A DNA stretch of 35,392 bases from Candidatus Glassbacteria bacterium (GCA_019456185.1 VRUH01000042.1:1-35392), one strand, 5' to 3'. Positions 8,165 to 16,262 are shown, counted from the stretch's first letter. Notes: a model not told the origin generated them from the letters alone. Made by a program: numbers and translations.

Positions 8165-8716
8165 ATGGCGGAACATTGCTGCCCCTGGTGGATGAACTAC
8201 CTGATCGGCAGCCCGTTGCGCAGAATGATGCAGCCGCCGAAAAAACTATTCGGCGATTTTGTGAAACCGGGCATGACCGTACTCGATGCTGGCTGCGGGA
8301 TGGGTGTGTTTACCCTTGCCCTTGCCGGAATGGCCGGACAGGAGGGACTGGTCGTGGCTGTCGACCTCGAAGAGAAAAACCTGGCTGTGCTCACTCGCAA
8401 GGCGCTCCGCATGGGGCTGGAACAGAGAATAGAGACTGTCTCCTGCGACATGGGCGAACTGCCGCTGGATTACAATTTCGATTTCGTATTGGCTGCCAAT
8501 TCGGTTCACGAGGTGCCGGATATTCAGCGGTTTTTCCGGCGTGTGCATGGGCTGATGAATCCCGGCGGGAAATTGTTACTGCTGGAGCCGTCGTTCCACC
8601 TCAGCCACGAAGAATTTCAGCGAGAATTGGAACTGGCCGGCGAGACAGGCCTGGATGTGGTCAAACACACTGAAAACAGGTTCGAACGTAAGGCATTGCT
8701 CACAAAAAAGAAGTGA
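8165..8716 (+). CDS. Class I SAM-dependent methyltransferase
   Basis: This is a 183-residue methyltransferase. The SAM-binding motif I is VLDAGCGMGVFTL (39-51), followed by VVAVDLEEKNL (acidic loop) and the post-II segment FDFVLAANSVHEVPD. The N-terminal CCPWWMNYLIGSPLRR resembles a group of UbiE-like small methyltransferases of unknown acceptor. The ATG at 8165 has AAGGAG upstream at proper distance, so the earlier ATG at 8138 is rejected. It is cytoplasmic. The acceptor substrate is not known. It converges with a gene remnant on the minus strand. Confidence 0.85.
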   Translation: MAEHCCPWWMNYLIGSPLRRMMQPPKKLFGDFVKPGMTVLDAGCGMGVFTLALAGMAGQEGLVVAVDLEEKNLAVLTRKALRMGLEQRIETVSCDMGELPLDYNFDFVLAANSVHEVPDIQRFFRRVHGLMNPGGKLLLLEPSFHLSHEEFQRELELAGETGLDVVKHTENRFERKALLTKKK

Positions 8717-8723
8717 TTGAGCT

Positions 8724-8950
8724 TTATCTGCGCTCCGGCGGGAATCCTCGCAGGCGGGAATATTCTTCGAGGCCGTCGGGGTTTAAAACCCGCGCCAGCT
8801 CGGTCATCTTCGCGGCCATGGGTGAATTGTGCTTCACCTTGTCCGATCCCACCACGTGCGGATAAACCACCCGCGTCAGGTAGTCGAACGACCCCAGATG
8901 AAACCTGTCGATGATGTTGGCAATCCAGCGTCGAAAGACTTCCCCGATAC
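8724..8950 (-). pseudogene. 3' remnant of a gene interrupted by a MITE
   Basis: An open frame on the minus strand ends at 8724 and reads through the element's inverted repeat. Only the part before the element is likely genuine: it contains FRRWIANIIDRF, GSFDYLTRVVYPHVV and AKMTELARVLNPDG, all with a coding-like look. No start of its own is visible outside the element. I do not recognise the family. The 5' piece at 9172-9249 may belong to the same gene, but its frame does not match across a virtual excision. Confidence 0.45.
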
Positions 8951-8952
8951 TA

Positions 8953-9172
8953 GAAGCTGTTTCATAACTGGGTATTATTTTAACTTTCGCCCGTTGGCGG
9001 GTAACCCTTAAAAACACAACCCCCTGTTTCCCCCTTTTCTAAGGGGGACTAAAACCGTATAACCCCAGCCAACATACGAAAAAACCTGAAACCGGACAAT
9101 TTCCCCTTACCAAAGGGGGTGCCTGCGAAGCAGGCGTGGGTTGTCCCGTTTTAAGGTTATGAAACAGCTTCT
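8953..9172. mobile_element. 220-bp MITE with perfect 16-bp terminal inverted repeats and TA duplication
   Basis: GAAGCTGTTTCATAAC (8953-8968) is repeated exactly inverted at 9157-9172. Both ends are flanked by TA (8951-8952 and 9173-9174), the target duplication made by IS630/Tc1-mariner-type transposases. There is no transposase gene inside. The interior holds a CCCCCTT...AAGGGGG hairpin (9030-9047) and a GCCTGC-GAA-GCAGGC hairpin (9122-9136), and 9103-9153 is related to the repeat at 1753-1877. It separates two gene fragments on the minus strand. Confidence 0.85.
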
Positions 9173-9249
9173 AAATTGAAATACTGTTCGGCCTGGGGCG
9201 AAACGTATTGCCCCACGCAGATCGAATCTCCGAAAAAAACCACTTTCAT
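9172..9249 (-). pseudogene. 5' remnant of an SGNH/GDSL-type hydrolase
   Basis: From the ATG at 9249, with GGAG seven bases upstream, the frame reads MKVVFFGDSICVGQYVSPQ and then stops at a TAG formed at the element boundary after 25 codons. FFGDS carries the block I Gly-Asp-Ser nucleophile motif of SGNH hydrolases. The rest of the enzyme is missing. A full SGNH hydrolase would be near 200 residues. If the element is removed leaving one TA, the TAG remains, so the gene had probably decayed or lost sequence as well. Confidence 0.6.
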
Positions 9250-9347
9250 CCCGATTCTCCGATTTAATCGTCTTCAGCCCGGCAGCACCGCCGCAACGGA
9301 TGAAAATATATTAACCCGCCCGCAACGGCTGTCAATGCTGAAAATAT

Positions 9348-10388
9348 TCAGGCGATAAAAATATAGTCCCGCCCCTCCACAAACCCCAGCGGGTCGAGCT
9401 GTGCGCGCACGCTTCCCCGGGCGCCTTTCTGGCCCACGGCGCCAAGTATCAGTCCGGCGCGTTCCCTGTTTCCGGCCAGTCGGGCCGTATCCACAACCGG
9501 CACCCCGTGGATCGTCTTGCCTATCTTACGTGGGTTAACCTCTACCAGGCAGCGGATTTCCACTCCGGTTTTTTGCAAAAGCTTGAGCCAGCTTTTGCCC
9601 ACCGGACCCGCTCCGCAGATCGAGACCGGACGGCGGCCGCTTTCCAGGCGAAGCTTAAGCAGGTAGTGGAATTTGAGCCGCTGGAAAGATTCCGCGCTGT
9701 AGCGGTCCTGGACGCGCGAGGCACGGGTTACGCTGTTCCGCCAGTAGTGGAGCACCTCCGGAACGGCGGAGATATCCCAGCGGCTGGCGGCGAACCGGAA
9801 CAGGAGGTCGTAGTCCTCAGGCATACCGTCGAAATCGCGGTAGCCGCCGATCTCGCGAAAAGCACAGGCGCGCATCATCAGCGAGGGATTAGCCAGCGGA
9901 CATTCCACGAACAGTTCCCGCAGGATGTTTTGCCGCGTTTGCTTGTCGTCTTCCACAACCAGTGAGTTCAGCCAGTTCTCGTAGAACAGCAGGCCCGGCT
10001 GAATCTCACGCCTGGGAAAATAGCGCACGCGGCAGCCCACCACACCCAGCAAAGGATCGTTTTCCAGCATAGCCACTTGCAACGCCGTACGGTCCGGGTG
10101 GGCAATATCGTCGGCGTCCAGCCTGGCGATATATTTCCCCCGGCACAGCTCCTGCCCGATCACGGCCGCCGCCACCTGCCCGCGATGAGGTTCCGCAACA
10201 CAGCGCACCCGGCTGTCGCCGGCGGCCAGGGAGGTTACCAGCTCGCGGGTCCCGTCCGTGCTGCCGTCATCCACAACCACCACCTCCAGCGACGGGCAAT
10301 TCCTCTGGGCCAGCAGGGAACGGACCGCGCGATCGATCGTACCGGCGGCGTTACAGGCGGGCATCAGGTAGCTGACCTCGGGTTCCAT
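9348..10388 (-). CDS. GT2 glycosyltransferase with C-terminal nucleotide-binding domain
   Basis: This is a 346-residue protein. Residues 5-210 are a GT-A family 2 glycosyltransferase: VVVVDDGSTDGT (36-47), the metal-binding DADD (91-94), and the catalytic-region MPEDYDLLFRF (189-199). Residues 253-346 form a small Rossmann-like domain, VSICGAGPVGKSW (GxGxxG at 258-263), followed by a segment around NPRKIGKTIHGVPVV, similar to the nucleotide/CoA-binding part of PglD-like or C-methyltransferase proteins. It is expected to transfer a sugar from an NDP donor at the cytoplasmic face. No surface-polysaccharide operon is adjacent, so the acceptor is unknown. Confidence 0.85.
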   Translation of the reverse strand: MEPEVSYLMPACNAAGTIDRAVRSLLAQRNCPSLEVVVVDDGSTDGTRELVTSLAAGDSRVRCVAEPHRGQVAAAVIGQELCRGKYIARLDADDIAHPDRTALQVAMLENDPLLGVVGCRVRYFPRREIQPGLLFYENWLNSLVVEDDKQTRQNILRELFVECPLANPSLMMRACAFREIGGYRDFDGMPEDYDLLFRFAASRWDISAVPEVLHYWRNSVTRASRVQDRYSAESFQRLKFHYLLKLRLESGRRPVSICGAGPVGKSWLKLLQKTGVEIRCLVEVNPRKIGKTIHGVPVVDTARLAGNRERAGLILGAVGQKGARGSVRAQLDPLGFVEGRDYIFIA

Positions 10389-10466
10389 CGGCTGTGTCCG
10401 TGAATATGGAACGGGCGCTCCCGGACAAGTGGAAGCGCCCTGAACTTCGAGGTTAAACGGGAAAAG

Positions 10467-11897
10467 TCACTCGGCCCGACGAGCCAGTTCCAGCGCGCTG
10501 GTCGTGACCCAGTATTTTGTGTAGAGGTTGGCGTATTCCCAGTCGGGCAGCGCCTGTTTCCCATCGAGATAGGCCAGGAAATCCTGGGTGACCTTGTCGA
10601 ACTGGGACTCATGCTGAACCAGAACATCCTCCGGCACAACTAGATGCCAGCGGCCATCACCCTCCGCAACAGCCTTAATGCCCGGGTAATGAGTGGCGGA
10701 CAGCCTGCCCATCAGCGCTTCGAGCGCATCGCCCACGGCGGTTCTGTCAGCTCCGGGCACCGCCTGGACATACAGTTCCGGATGATAATTCTGTTCCTTG
10801 CCCTGCAGGAACAGCACGTGGGCCCTGGTGCCTTTGACCACCGAGTAATGGGTGTCGCCGGTGCCCTCGGGGGCCTGGTAGTTCCAGACAACCTGGACCG
10901 CGCAGTTGACTCCCTTGACAGCGAAATTCATCCGGCCGTTGCAGTAATACTCCAGTTCGCCCCTGCCGTTGAGTTCGAACTGGGCGGGGAACTGCTCCTT
11001 GCCGGTTATTTGGGCGAACTGGGCCGCGTTGAGCACGGTGGTCCAGTGGCTGGCGGAACTCATCTCGATATCCCGCTCGACGTCGATAGCCTGGCCCGGA
11101 TAAAGCACCCAGAATATCATGTCCACCAGGTGGGTGGTCACGTCCACCAGGCCCTCGCCCTGCACGGAGGTGTCGAAGAACCACCAGGGGCGCTTGTTGG
11201 GCCGTCCGGCCACCAGCTTGTAGAGGTGATGCACGCTCTCCTTGACCACCGCCGGATTGTCGGGCGTACCCTCGGTCAGCTTGCCGAACACCGCCTCGTC
11301 TTGGATAATCTCGCCCTGGATGTGGGTGCTGATATCGTGACGGCCGGTCATGATGTCGTAGGCGATTGTGCCCTTGGCCCTGGCCGCGGCGATCACCTGT
11401 TCCAGCACGGGCAGCCTGGCTTTCTCGATCACCCACGGCTTGTCGGCCAGGACGTTGATTCCGCCCTCGATACAACTCAGGATCCGGTCGATTTTGGGCT
11501 GGTTGCGCCCCGAAAGGATCGCGATATCACCGAACCTCTCCTCGAGCATCGCTTCCTGATAGTCAGGCCCCAGGAAGATCTGGTAGCGCCACGATGCCGG
11601 GTCCCGCTCGCGGGAGTTGAACGGCTCGACCCGGCCCATGTGATCGACAAAATCCTCGCCGACCGGGGCGTAGATTCCAACCAGGTCGGAGACGCCCTCG
11701 TAACCCGACGGCTTGAATACCAGCGCCGCATGGAAATGCCCGGGGTCGAGCACGACGAAATGGTGCTCGCTGTCGCCGGACTTGGCGGAGGATCCACCCT
11801 GCTGCTGAGCCTGCTGCGGCCGTGAACACGCGGCGGCGATTACGATCACCAGGGCCAGCAGTGTCAGCACTCTGAATCCGGCAATAAGAATCGTCAT
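10467..11897 (-). CDS. Gfo/Idh/MocA-like oxidoreductase lipoprotein
   Basis: This is a 476-residue protein with an N-terminal lipoprotein signal: hydrophobic residues 5-22 then a lipobox IAAAC with Cys24. The chain looks like the Gfo/Idh/MocA subfamily that has an additional oxidoreductase C-terminal domain. The usual N-terminal GxGxxG is replaced by VVLDPGHFHAAL, and the EKP motif appears as DKPW (152-155), so cofactor binding may differ from classical members. The start at 11897 has GGGAG seven bases upstream; a longer frame to 12071 lacks these features. It is divergent from the Tat-exported oxidoreductase at 12149. The likely location is the periplasmic side of a membrane. Substrate unknown; a sugar or polyol is probable. 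Confidence 0.78.
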   Translation of the reverse strand: MTILIAGFRVLTLLALVIVIAAACSRPQQAQQQGGSSAKSGDSEHHFVVLDPGHFHAALVFKPSGYEGVSDLVGIYAPVGEDFVDHMGRVEPFNSRERDPASWRYQIFLGPDYQEAMLEERFGDIAILSGRNQPKIDRILSCIEGGINVLADKPWVIEKARLPVLEQVIAAARAKGTIAYDIMTGRHDISTHIQGEIIQDEAVFGKLTEGTPDNPAVVKESVHHLYKLVAGRPNKRPWWFFDTSVQGEGLVDVTTHLVDMIFWVLYPGQAIDVERDIEMSSASHWTTVLNAAQFAQITGKEQFPAQFELNGRGELEYYCNGRMNFAVKGVNCAVQVVWNYQAPEGTGDTHYSVVKGTRAHVLFLQGKEQNYHPELYVQAVPGADRTAVGDALEALMGRLSATHYPGIKAVAEGDGRWHLVVPEDVLVQHESQFDKVTQDFLAYLDGKQALPDWEYANLYTKYWVTTSALELARRAE

Positions 11898-12148
11898 CGT
11901 TACACTCCCGGGAAAAATGAGGTGCAGGATCAGGAAATTTTCCAGATTTATGATAGCGGGAATTTCGAGCGATCTCAAAATAAGTCGGGCTGGAACCGAT
12001 ATCAAGGACGGCAACGCGGCCCGTTGAATCTTGACACCTCCCGGCGGCACTAGTAAAGTTGATCCAGACATCCGGCACGATCCGCCGGTTCCCCGATATT
12101 CAGCCGGCCAGGCCCCTATCCCTCTCAGCTTCCCCGGAGGCAGGCAAA

Positions 12149-13327
12149 ATGAGCCCAGCAGATTCGATCAACCGCCGAAAGTTCATCCGCAACAGCGCAG
12201 TTTCGATCTCCGCCCCGGCAGTGCTGGGTCTTGCAGGCACTCTGGGAGCCGCCTCCGGCGATGAGGTCCGCGCCGGGTTTATCGGCACCGGCAACAGGGG
12301 CCGGACCCTGCTAAACCACGCGCTGAAATCGCCGGGTGTCAAGATCGCCGCGCTCTGCGATATCGACCCCGCTGCGCTCGCCCAGGCGGCGGAGACAGCC
12401 TCCGCCCACAAGCCGAAAACCTACAGCTACTACAAAAACCTGCTGGAGCAGAAAGACCTCGACGCGGTGTTCGTGGCCACTCCGCCTTACCTGCACAAGC
12501 ACATGATTGTCGATGTGATGGACAGCGGGCACAGCTGCTACGCCGAGAAGCCGCTGGCGCTGACAGTCGAGGAGATCGAGGCGGTGGTTGAGGCGGCGAA
12601 CCGGGCGAAAGGCGTACTGCAGGTGGGCCAGCAGCTACGCTACCACCGGGGGTTCCACAAGCTTATGCCCAGGATCCACGGCGGGCTGCTGGGCAAGATC
12701 GGCTTCCTGCGCGGCCAGCGCTACGCCGACTGGGACGGGCCGGGGAGCCGGGGGGCGATGAAATGGCTGTGGTCTATCGAGCAGAGCGGCGACCAGATCG
12801 TGGAGCAGTCGGTCCACGAACTCGACCTGATCAACTGGGTCATGAACGACCATCCGCTGCGCGCCGCCGGGCTGGGCGGGCAGAATATCATCCACGAGCC
12901 GGCCGGGGCCAGCGTGCTCGACAGCTACGGCCTGACGTTCGATTTCCCCGGCGGCAGGCAGGCCATCTTCAGCATGATCAAGTACGCACCCTACACCAAC
13001 AACATGGGAGGCCGGATAATCAACGCGTACGGAGAAAAAGGCTCGGTTGACGTTCAACTCTCCGGCCCCAGCACGATCATCTGGCGGGGCGAGAACGCGC
13101 CGGACCCCGAGAAATGCGAGGAACCGGACGTCAATTTCGGCCAGGAAGCGGTGGACGATTTCTTCCGCTGCGCGCGCACCGGCGAAAAACCGTTCTGCGA
13201 TGTCGAGACCGGGCGAATCGCCGCGCTGACCGCCCTGCTGGGCCGCAAGGCGATCTACGAGCAGCGCGTGGTGAGCTGGGACGACCTTCTCCGCGAGGGA
13301 GCGCCGGTAAAACCGCTGTGGTACTGA
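12149..13327 (+). CDS. Tat-exported Gfo/Idh/MocA family oxidoreductase
   Basis: This is a 392-residue NAD(P)-dependent sugar/polyol oxidoreductase. The N-terminus has a twin-arginine motif NRRKFIRN (8-15) and a hydrophobic stretch to about residue 34, so it is expected to be exported folded with its cofactor, like glucose-fructose oxidoreductase. The Rossmann motif is GFIGTGNRG (43-51), and the catalytic-region EKP is at 133-135 (YAEKPLAL). The start at 12149 has GGAGG eight bases upstream. An upstream in-frame ATG at 12059 gives a leader without Tat features. The sugar isomerase follows after 61 bases, so both are likely in one operon. Confidence 0.9.
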   Translation: MSPADSINRRKFIRNSAVSISAPAVLGLAGTLGAASGDEVRAGFIGTGNRGRTLLNHALKSPGVKIAALCDIDPAALAQAAETASAHKPKTYSYYKNLLEQKDLDAVFVATPPYLHKHMIVDVMDSGHSCYAEKPLALTVEEIEAVVEAANRAKGVLQVGQQLRYHRGFHKLMPRIHGGLLGKIGFLRGQRYADWDGPGSRGAMKWLWSIEQSGDQIVEQSVHELDLINWVMNDHPLRAAGLGGQNIIHEPAGASVLDSYGLTFDFPGGRQAIFSMIKYAPYTNNMGGRIINAYGEKGSVDVQLSGPSTIIWRGENAPDPEKCEEPDVNFGQEAVDDFFRCARTGEKPFCDVETGRIAALTALLGRKAIYEQRVVSWDDLLREGAPVKPLWY

Positions 13328-13388
13328 ACTTTTCACCACACTAGCATTTTCGTATCAGATGACCTGTTAAATTACTCCTGGAGGAACG

Positions 13389-14276
13389 ATGCCGGTAAAC
13401 AGAAGAGATTTTATCGCCGGAGCGGCCGCAGCCGCGGCCGCCTGTGCGGGCAAACTGATGGCCCAGGGTTCGATGAGTAAAAACAGCCCCAACCCCCGGC
13501 CCCTGCGGATCGGGATGACCGACTGGAACCTGGGCGAACGGGGCGTGGTGGAGAAAGTGGACCTGGCGCGCCAGATCGGGTTGGACGGGATCCAGATCAG
13601 CGTGCTCTACCCCGACGACGGCCTCCACCTTCGCGACGCCAAGCTCCAGGGCGAATACCGCAAGGCCGCGCTGGATAACGGCGTGCAGATCTGCTCGCTG
13701 GCGATCGGCAACCTCGGCCCGGGCAGCCCGATGAAAAGCGAGCCGGTGGGAGCGATCCGGATCAACGACGCGATCGAGGTGGCCGCCAATGTCGGCACCA
13801 ACGACATCCTGCTCCCTTTCTTCCGCGAACGCGCACCCAAGGACGACACCGATTTCAACCGGATGATCGCCATGTTCAAGGAGATCGCCCGGACCGCCGA
13901 ACGCTACCAGGTGGTGGTGGCGCTGGAGACCTCGATGAGCGCCGAGGAGCACCTGCGGATTATCGACGGGGTCGGCAGCGAGTATATCGGCGTGTACATG
14001 GACCCCTGGAACTGCTCATACTACGGCCACAACCCGATCACCGACATCCCGCTGCTCAAGGACCATATCCATCAGGTGCATGTCAAGAACCGCGACCAGT
14101 ACATGGACGGTCCCAACGAGCAGGGGTTCAAGTGGCCCGAGGTGGCCGAGCTGCTCTACAAGGTGGGCTTCAAGGGATGGTACGTGCTGGAGACCAGCCT
14201 GCCCAGCGATAATATGATCGGCGACACGCGGCGCAATATCGACTACGTGCGCAAGCATTTCAGCATTCCGGCCTGA
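13389..14276 (+). CDS. Tat-exported sugar phosphate isomerase/epimerase-like TIM barrel
   Basis: This is a 295-residue protein of the xylose-isomerase-like/AP-endonuclease-2 superfamily. The Tat signal is NRRDFIAG followed by an Ala-rich stretch (residues 4-22). The barrel has the expected metal ligands in order: Glu180 (VALE), Asp205 (YMDPWN), His231 (HQVHVKN) and Glu268 (VLETS). Family members act on ketoses, 3-keto sugars or inosose, often beside Gfo/Idh/MocA oxidoreductases, and this gene is 61 bases downstream of one. A GGAGG sits seven bases before the ATG. The exact substrate is not visible. The product is expected in the periplasm. Confidence 0.87.
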   Translation: MPVNRRDFIAGAAAAAAACAGKLMAQGSMSKNSPNPRPLRIGMTDWNLGERGVVEKVDLARQIGLDGIQISVLYPDDGLHLRDAKLQGEYRKAALDNGVQICSLAIGNLGPGSPMKSEPVGAIRINDAIEVAANVGTNDILLPFFRERAPKDDTDFNRMIAMFKEIARTAERYQVVVALETSMSAEEHLRIIDGVGSEYIGVYMDPWNCSYYGHNPITDIPLLKDHIHQVHVKNRDQYMDGPNEQGFKWPEVAELLYKVGFKGWYVLETSLPSDNMIGDTRRNIDYVRKHFSIPA

Positions 14277-14305
14277 AGAGGGGCGCGAAAACCGCTGTCA
14301 ACAGC

Positions 14306-14356
14306 GCGGGGCGGCATGAAGATTGCCCGCAGAAAGCAATCTTCATGCCGCCCCGC
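14306..14356. terminator. 21-bp perfect hairpin after the isomerase gene
   Basis: The arms 14306-14326 and 14336-14356 are perfectly complementary (21 bp) around a 9-base loop. The stem starts GCGGGGCGGC and ends in GATTGC. There is no T run on either side, so it may act as a transcript end or stabiliser rather than a classical intrinsic terminator. It lies 30 bases after the stop codon and marks the end of the GC-rich region before the AT-rich gene at 14460. Confidence 0.6.
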
Positions 14357-14459
14357 TAAAGAAAGAAAGGCAAATGCCCCTTAATATCACTTCCATAGAG
14401 GAAGGTAGATACTAAGCTATTAATGATTGGCATATTTATGGCCATTATAAGGTGGCGTA

Positions 14460-15470
14460 ATGAGTTATAAAGCCAAACCGGTTTATTTATTTAATCCTGT
14501 GCGCAGTACGCCTCAAATAAGAGAAGCTATAGAATCTTTTTTTAGATATTGGCTTCCAATACATACTGAAGAAGAAGAACTGAACTTATTTCACTATACC
14601 ACTCAAGAAGGCTTAACAGGAATTCTACACAGCCGTTCAATATGGTGCAGTGATATAAGTACTTTAAATGATCCAGAGGAATTGCAGTATGGTAAAAAAT
14701 TGGTAGATAGCAAATTGAAAGAAAACATTGCAAAAGAAAGTAATGATCATATTGTAAAATTATTAAAAAGAATAGAAATGCATGTGAATGACTTTGATAC
14801 ATACCACAAAGTCTATATCGCATGTTTCTGTGAAAATGATAATTTATTGAGCCAATGGAGAATCTATGCGTCTAGAGGTGGTGGATTTAATCTCGGCTTG
14901 TCAATAAATGACAACACAAAGTATTCCCATAATGTTAATGATATAGGCGATACATCATATATCATATTGAGGAAAATAATATATGAGTACAGCCATCAAG
15001 AAGACATAATATCAAAATACATCTCAAATATAATGGATGGATCAAAGAAAGCTTTGGCGTGGTTTGATGAACATGGTTGTATTCCTGAAGCTTGGGCAGA
15101 CATAGCCGCTCTGGAATCAATAAACGTACTCATTGATATAGTTACAACACTAAAAAACCCTGTGTTTCATGAGGAAAAGGAGTGGAGATTAATTAAATTC
15201 ATGGAACCAGATTTTCGTCTTGGTCTCTTAAATTTTAGAAATGTAAATAATAGCATTACTCCATATCTAAATACTTTTTTATACGAAGATGCAGGCGATA
15301 AAATGGTATTCCCCCTCAAAAAGATAAAAATTGGACCAATGCTTGAGGAAGATAGTACAAAGGAAAAATTAAAATTGCTTGTAAAAAGTAAATCTGAGAT
15401 TCAGAGCAAAATATATTTAGATGAAGGGAATGTTGAAATTTCAGGGGCAGGATTCAGCCTTAGATCGTAA
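14460..15470 (+). CDS. DUF2971-like protein on an AT-rich foreign segment
   Basis: This is a 336-residue protein whose gene is visibly AT-rich in a GC-rich genome. The motifs fit DUF2971: NLFHYTTQEGLTGIL with HYT at 45-47, TLNDPEEL (68-75), IACFCENDNLLSQWRIYA (120-137) with GGGFNLGL, and HEEKEWRLI (237-245). The biochemical role of the family is not established; members are often found near defence genes. The pattern H-Y-T early and an EKEW motif late recalls an ADP-ribosyltransferase-like arrangement, but this is my inference. The ATG has AAGGTGG five bases before it. No partner gene is adjacent; the gene is alone on its strand between a hairpin and a gene remnant. Confidence 0.72.
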   Translation: MSYKAKPVYLFNPVRSTPQIREAIESFFRYWLPIHTEEEELNLFHYTTQEGLTGILHSRSIWCSDISTLNDPEELQYGKKLVDSKLKENIAKESNDHIVKLLKRIEMHVNDFDTYHKVYIACFCENDNLLSQWRIYASRGGGFNLGLSINDNTKYSHNVNDIGDTSYIILRKIIYEYSHQEDIISKYISNIMDGSKKALAWFDEHGCIPEAWADIAALESINVLIDIVTTLKNPVFHEEKEWRLIKFMEPDFRLGLLNFRNVNNSITPYLNTFLYEDAGDKMVFPLKKIKIGPMLEEDSTKEKLKLLVKSKSEIQSKIYLDEGNVEISGAGFSLRS

Positions 15471-15509
15471 ATAACATACGATATAAAATTTTGGATTTCG
15501 TTCGAATCA

Positions 15510-15716
15510 TCACCCCCCACTCTCCCAGAAATCCCAGATCATCGTAAACAAACCGTCCACGCTGTCCTGCAGATGGTGGCCGCCCTCGCCTTTCAGCAGC
15601 AGCACCCCGCTCCCGCCGCGGCAGCGGTCGTAGCAGAACCCGGTGATCCGGTCACCGACAGTTTTGATGGACGGTTCTCCCCCGCAACCCAGCGCACCGG
15701 CCCACAGCCCGGCCAT
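15510..15716 (-). pseudogene. C-terminal fragment of a PHB-depolymerase/LpqC-like esterase
   Basis: This 68-residue fragment has the features of the end of an alpha/beta-hydrolase of the polyhydroxybutyrate depolymerase type: an early GC, a Cys-rich stretch CYDRCRGGSGV, then GEGGHHL which would carry the catalytic His, and an IWDFW end. The body with the nucleophile is absent upstream; the stop codon of the ACT gene lies 12 bases before its ATG and in the same frame. This is best read as a truncated gene left after a deletion, not a working enzyme. A short real protein is less likely. Confidence 0.5.
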
Positions 15717-15728
15717 TCTACCGGGTCT

Positions 15729-16262
15729 TCAGCTCCGCGCCTCCAGGCTGATATCCATGTTCAACTCATCGCACAGCTCAGCCAGCTCGGCCCGCAGCTT
15801 TTTCAACGGTACCTCGCCGGGGATTTCCGCATCCAGGACCATCCGGAACATCGGCGTACCGGTGACCGGCGCGTTGCTGGCCTCGGTTTCGAGGTTATCG
15901 ATATTGACCCCGAACCGCGCCAGCAGTTCGGTGACCCGGAACACAATCCCCGTGCGGTCCATTCCGACCACGGTCAACTCATAAGGGATTCCCTCTTTGA
16001 CCTTGTAGCCCGTCTTCTCGGCGGTGGGACGGATACTCAGCGAAAGCCCGGTCTCTTTTTCCAGCTCGGGAAGGCTGGCGGAGAATCCGGACACCGCCGC
16101 CGCCTCGCCCTCGATCAGCACCAGGATCGCGAATTCACCGCCCAGCACCGCCATCCTGCTGTCCTCGATACTGCAACCGGCGTTGAACGCCGCCCCGCTT
16201 ATCGCCCTGGCGATACCCGGCTTGTCGGGGCCCACGCCGGAAAGCACTACGTATTCGCTCAT
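15729..16262 (-). CDS. Double ACT-domain protein, GcvR-like
   Basis: This is a 177-residue protein made of two ACT domains, the architecture of GcvR-type regulators that bind amino acids. The first domain (about 3-75) has the VGPDKPGIARAIS start, with the second from about 92 showing LTVVGMDRTGIVFRVTELLARFGVNIDN. In Escherichia coli, GcvR binds GcvA and glycine, but other members act elsewhere, and no gcv gene is near, so only the fold is claimed. The ATG at 16262 has GAGG upstream at good spacing; a GTG just before it is also possible. It diverges from the small membrane ORF and Ste24 gene. Confidence 0.82.
   Translation of the reverse strand: MSEYVVLSGVGPDKPGIARAISGAAFNAGCSIEDSRMAVLGGEFAILVLIEGEAAAVSGFSASLPELEKETGLSLSIRPTAEKTGYKVKEGIPYELTVVGMDRTGIVFRVTELLARFGVNIDNLETEASNAPVTGTPMFRMVLDAEIPGEVPLKKLRAELAELCDELNMDISLEARS

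Noticed and set aside
8953-9017. The N-terminal end of the minus-strand frame that runs through the MITE
   Set aside because: These codons lie in the inverted repeat and the element interior, so they are not part of the original gene.
9240-9347. Possible tRNA near the ATCGAATCTCC stretch
   Set aside because: It lacks a complete cloverleaf and the T-loop context. The bases encode the SGNH fragment on the minus strand.
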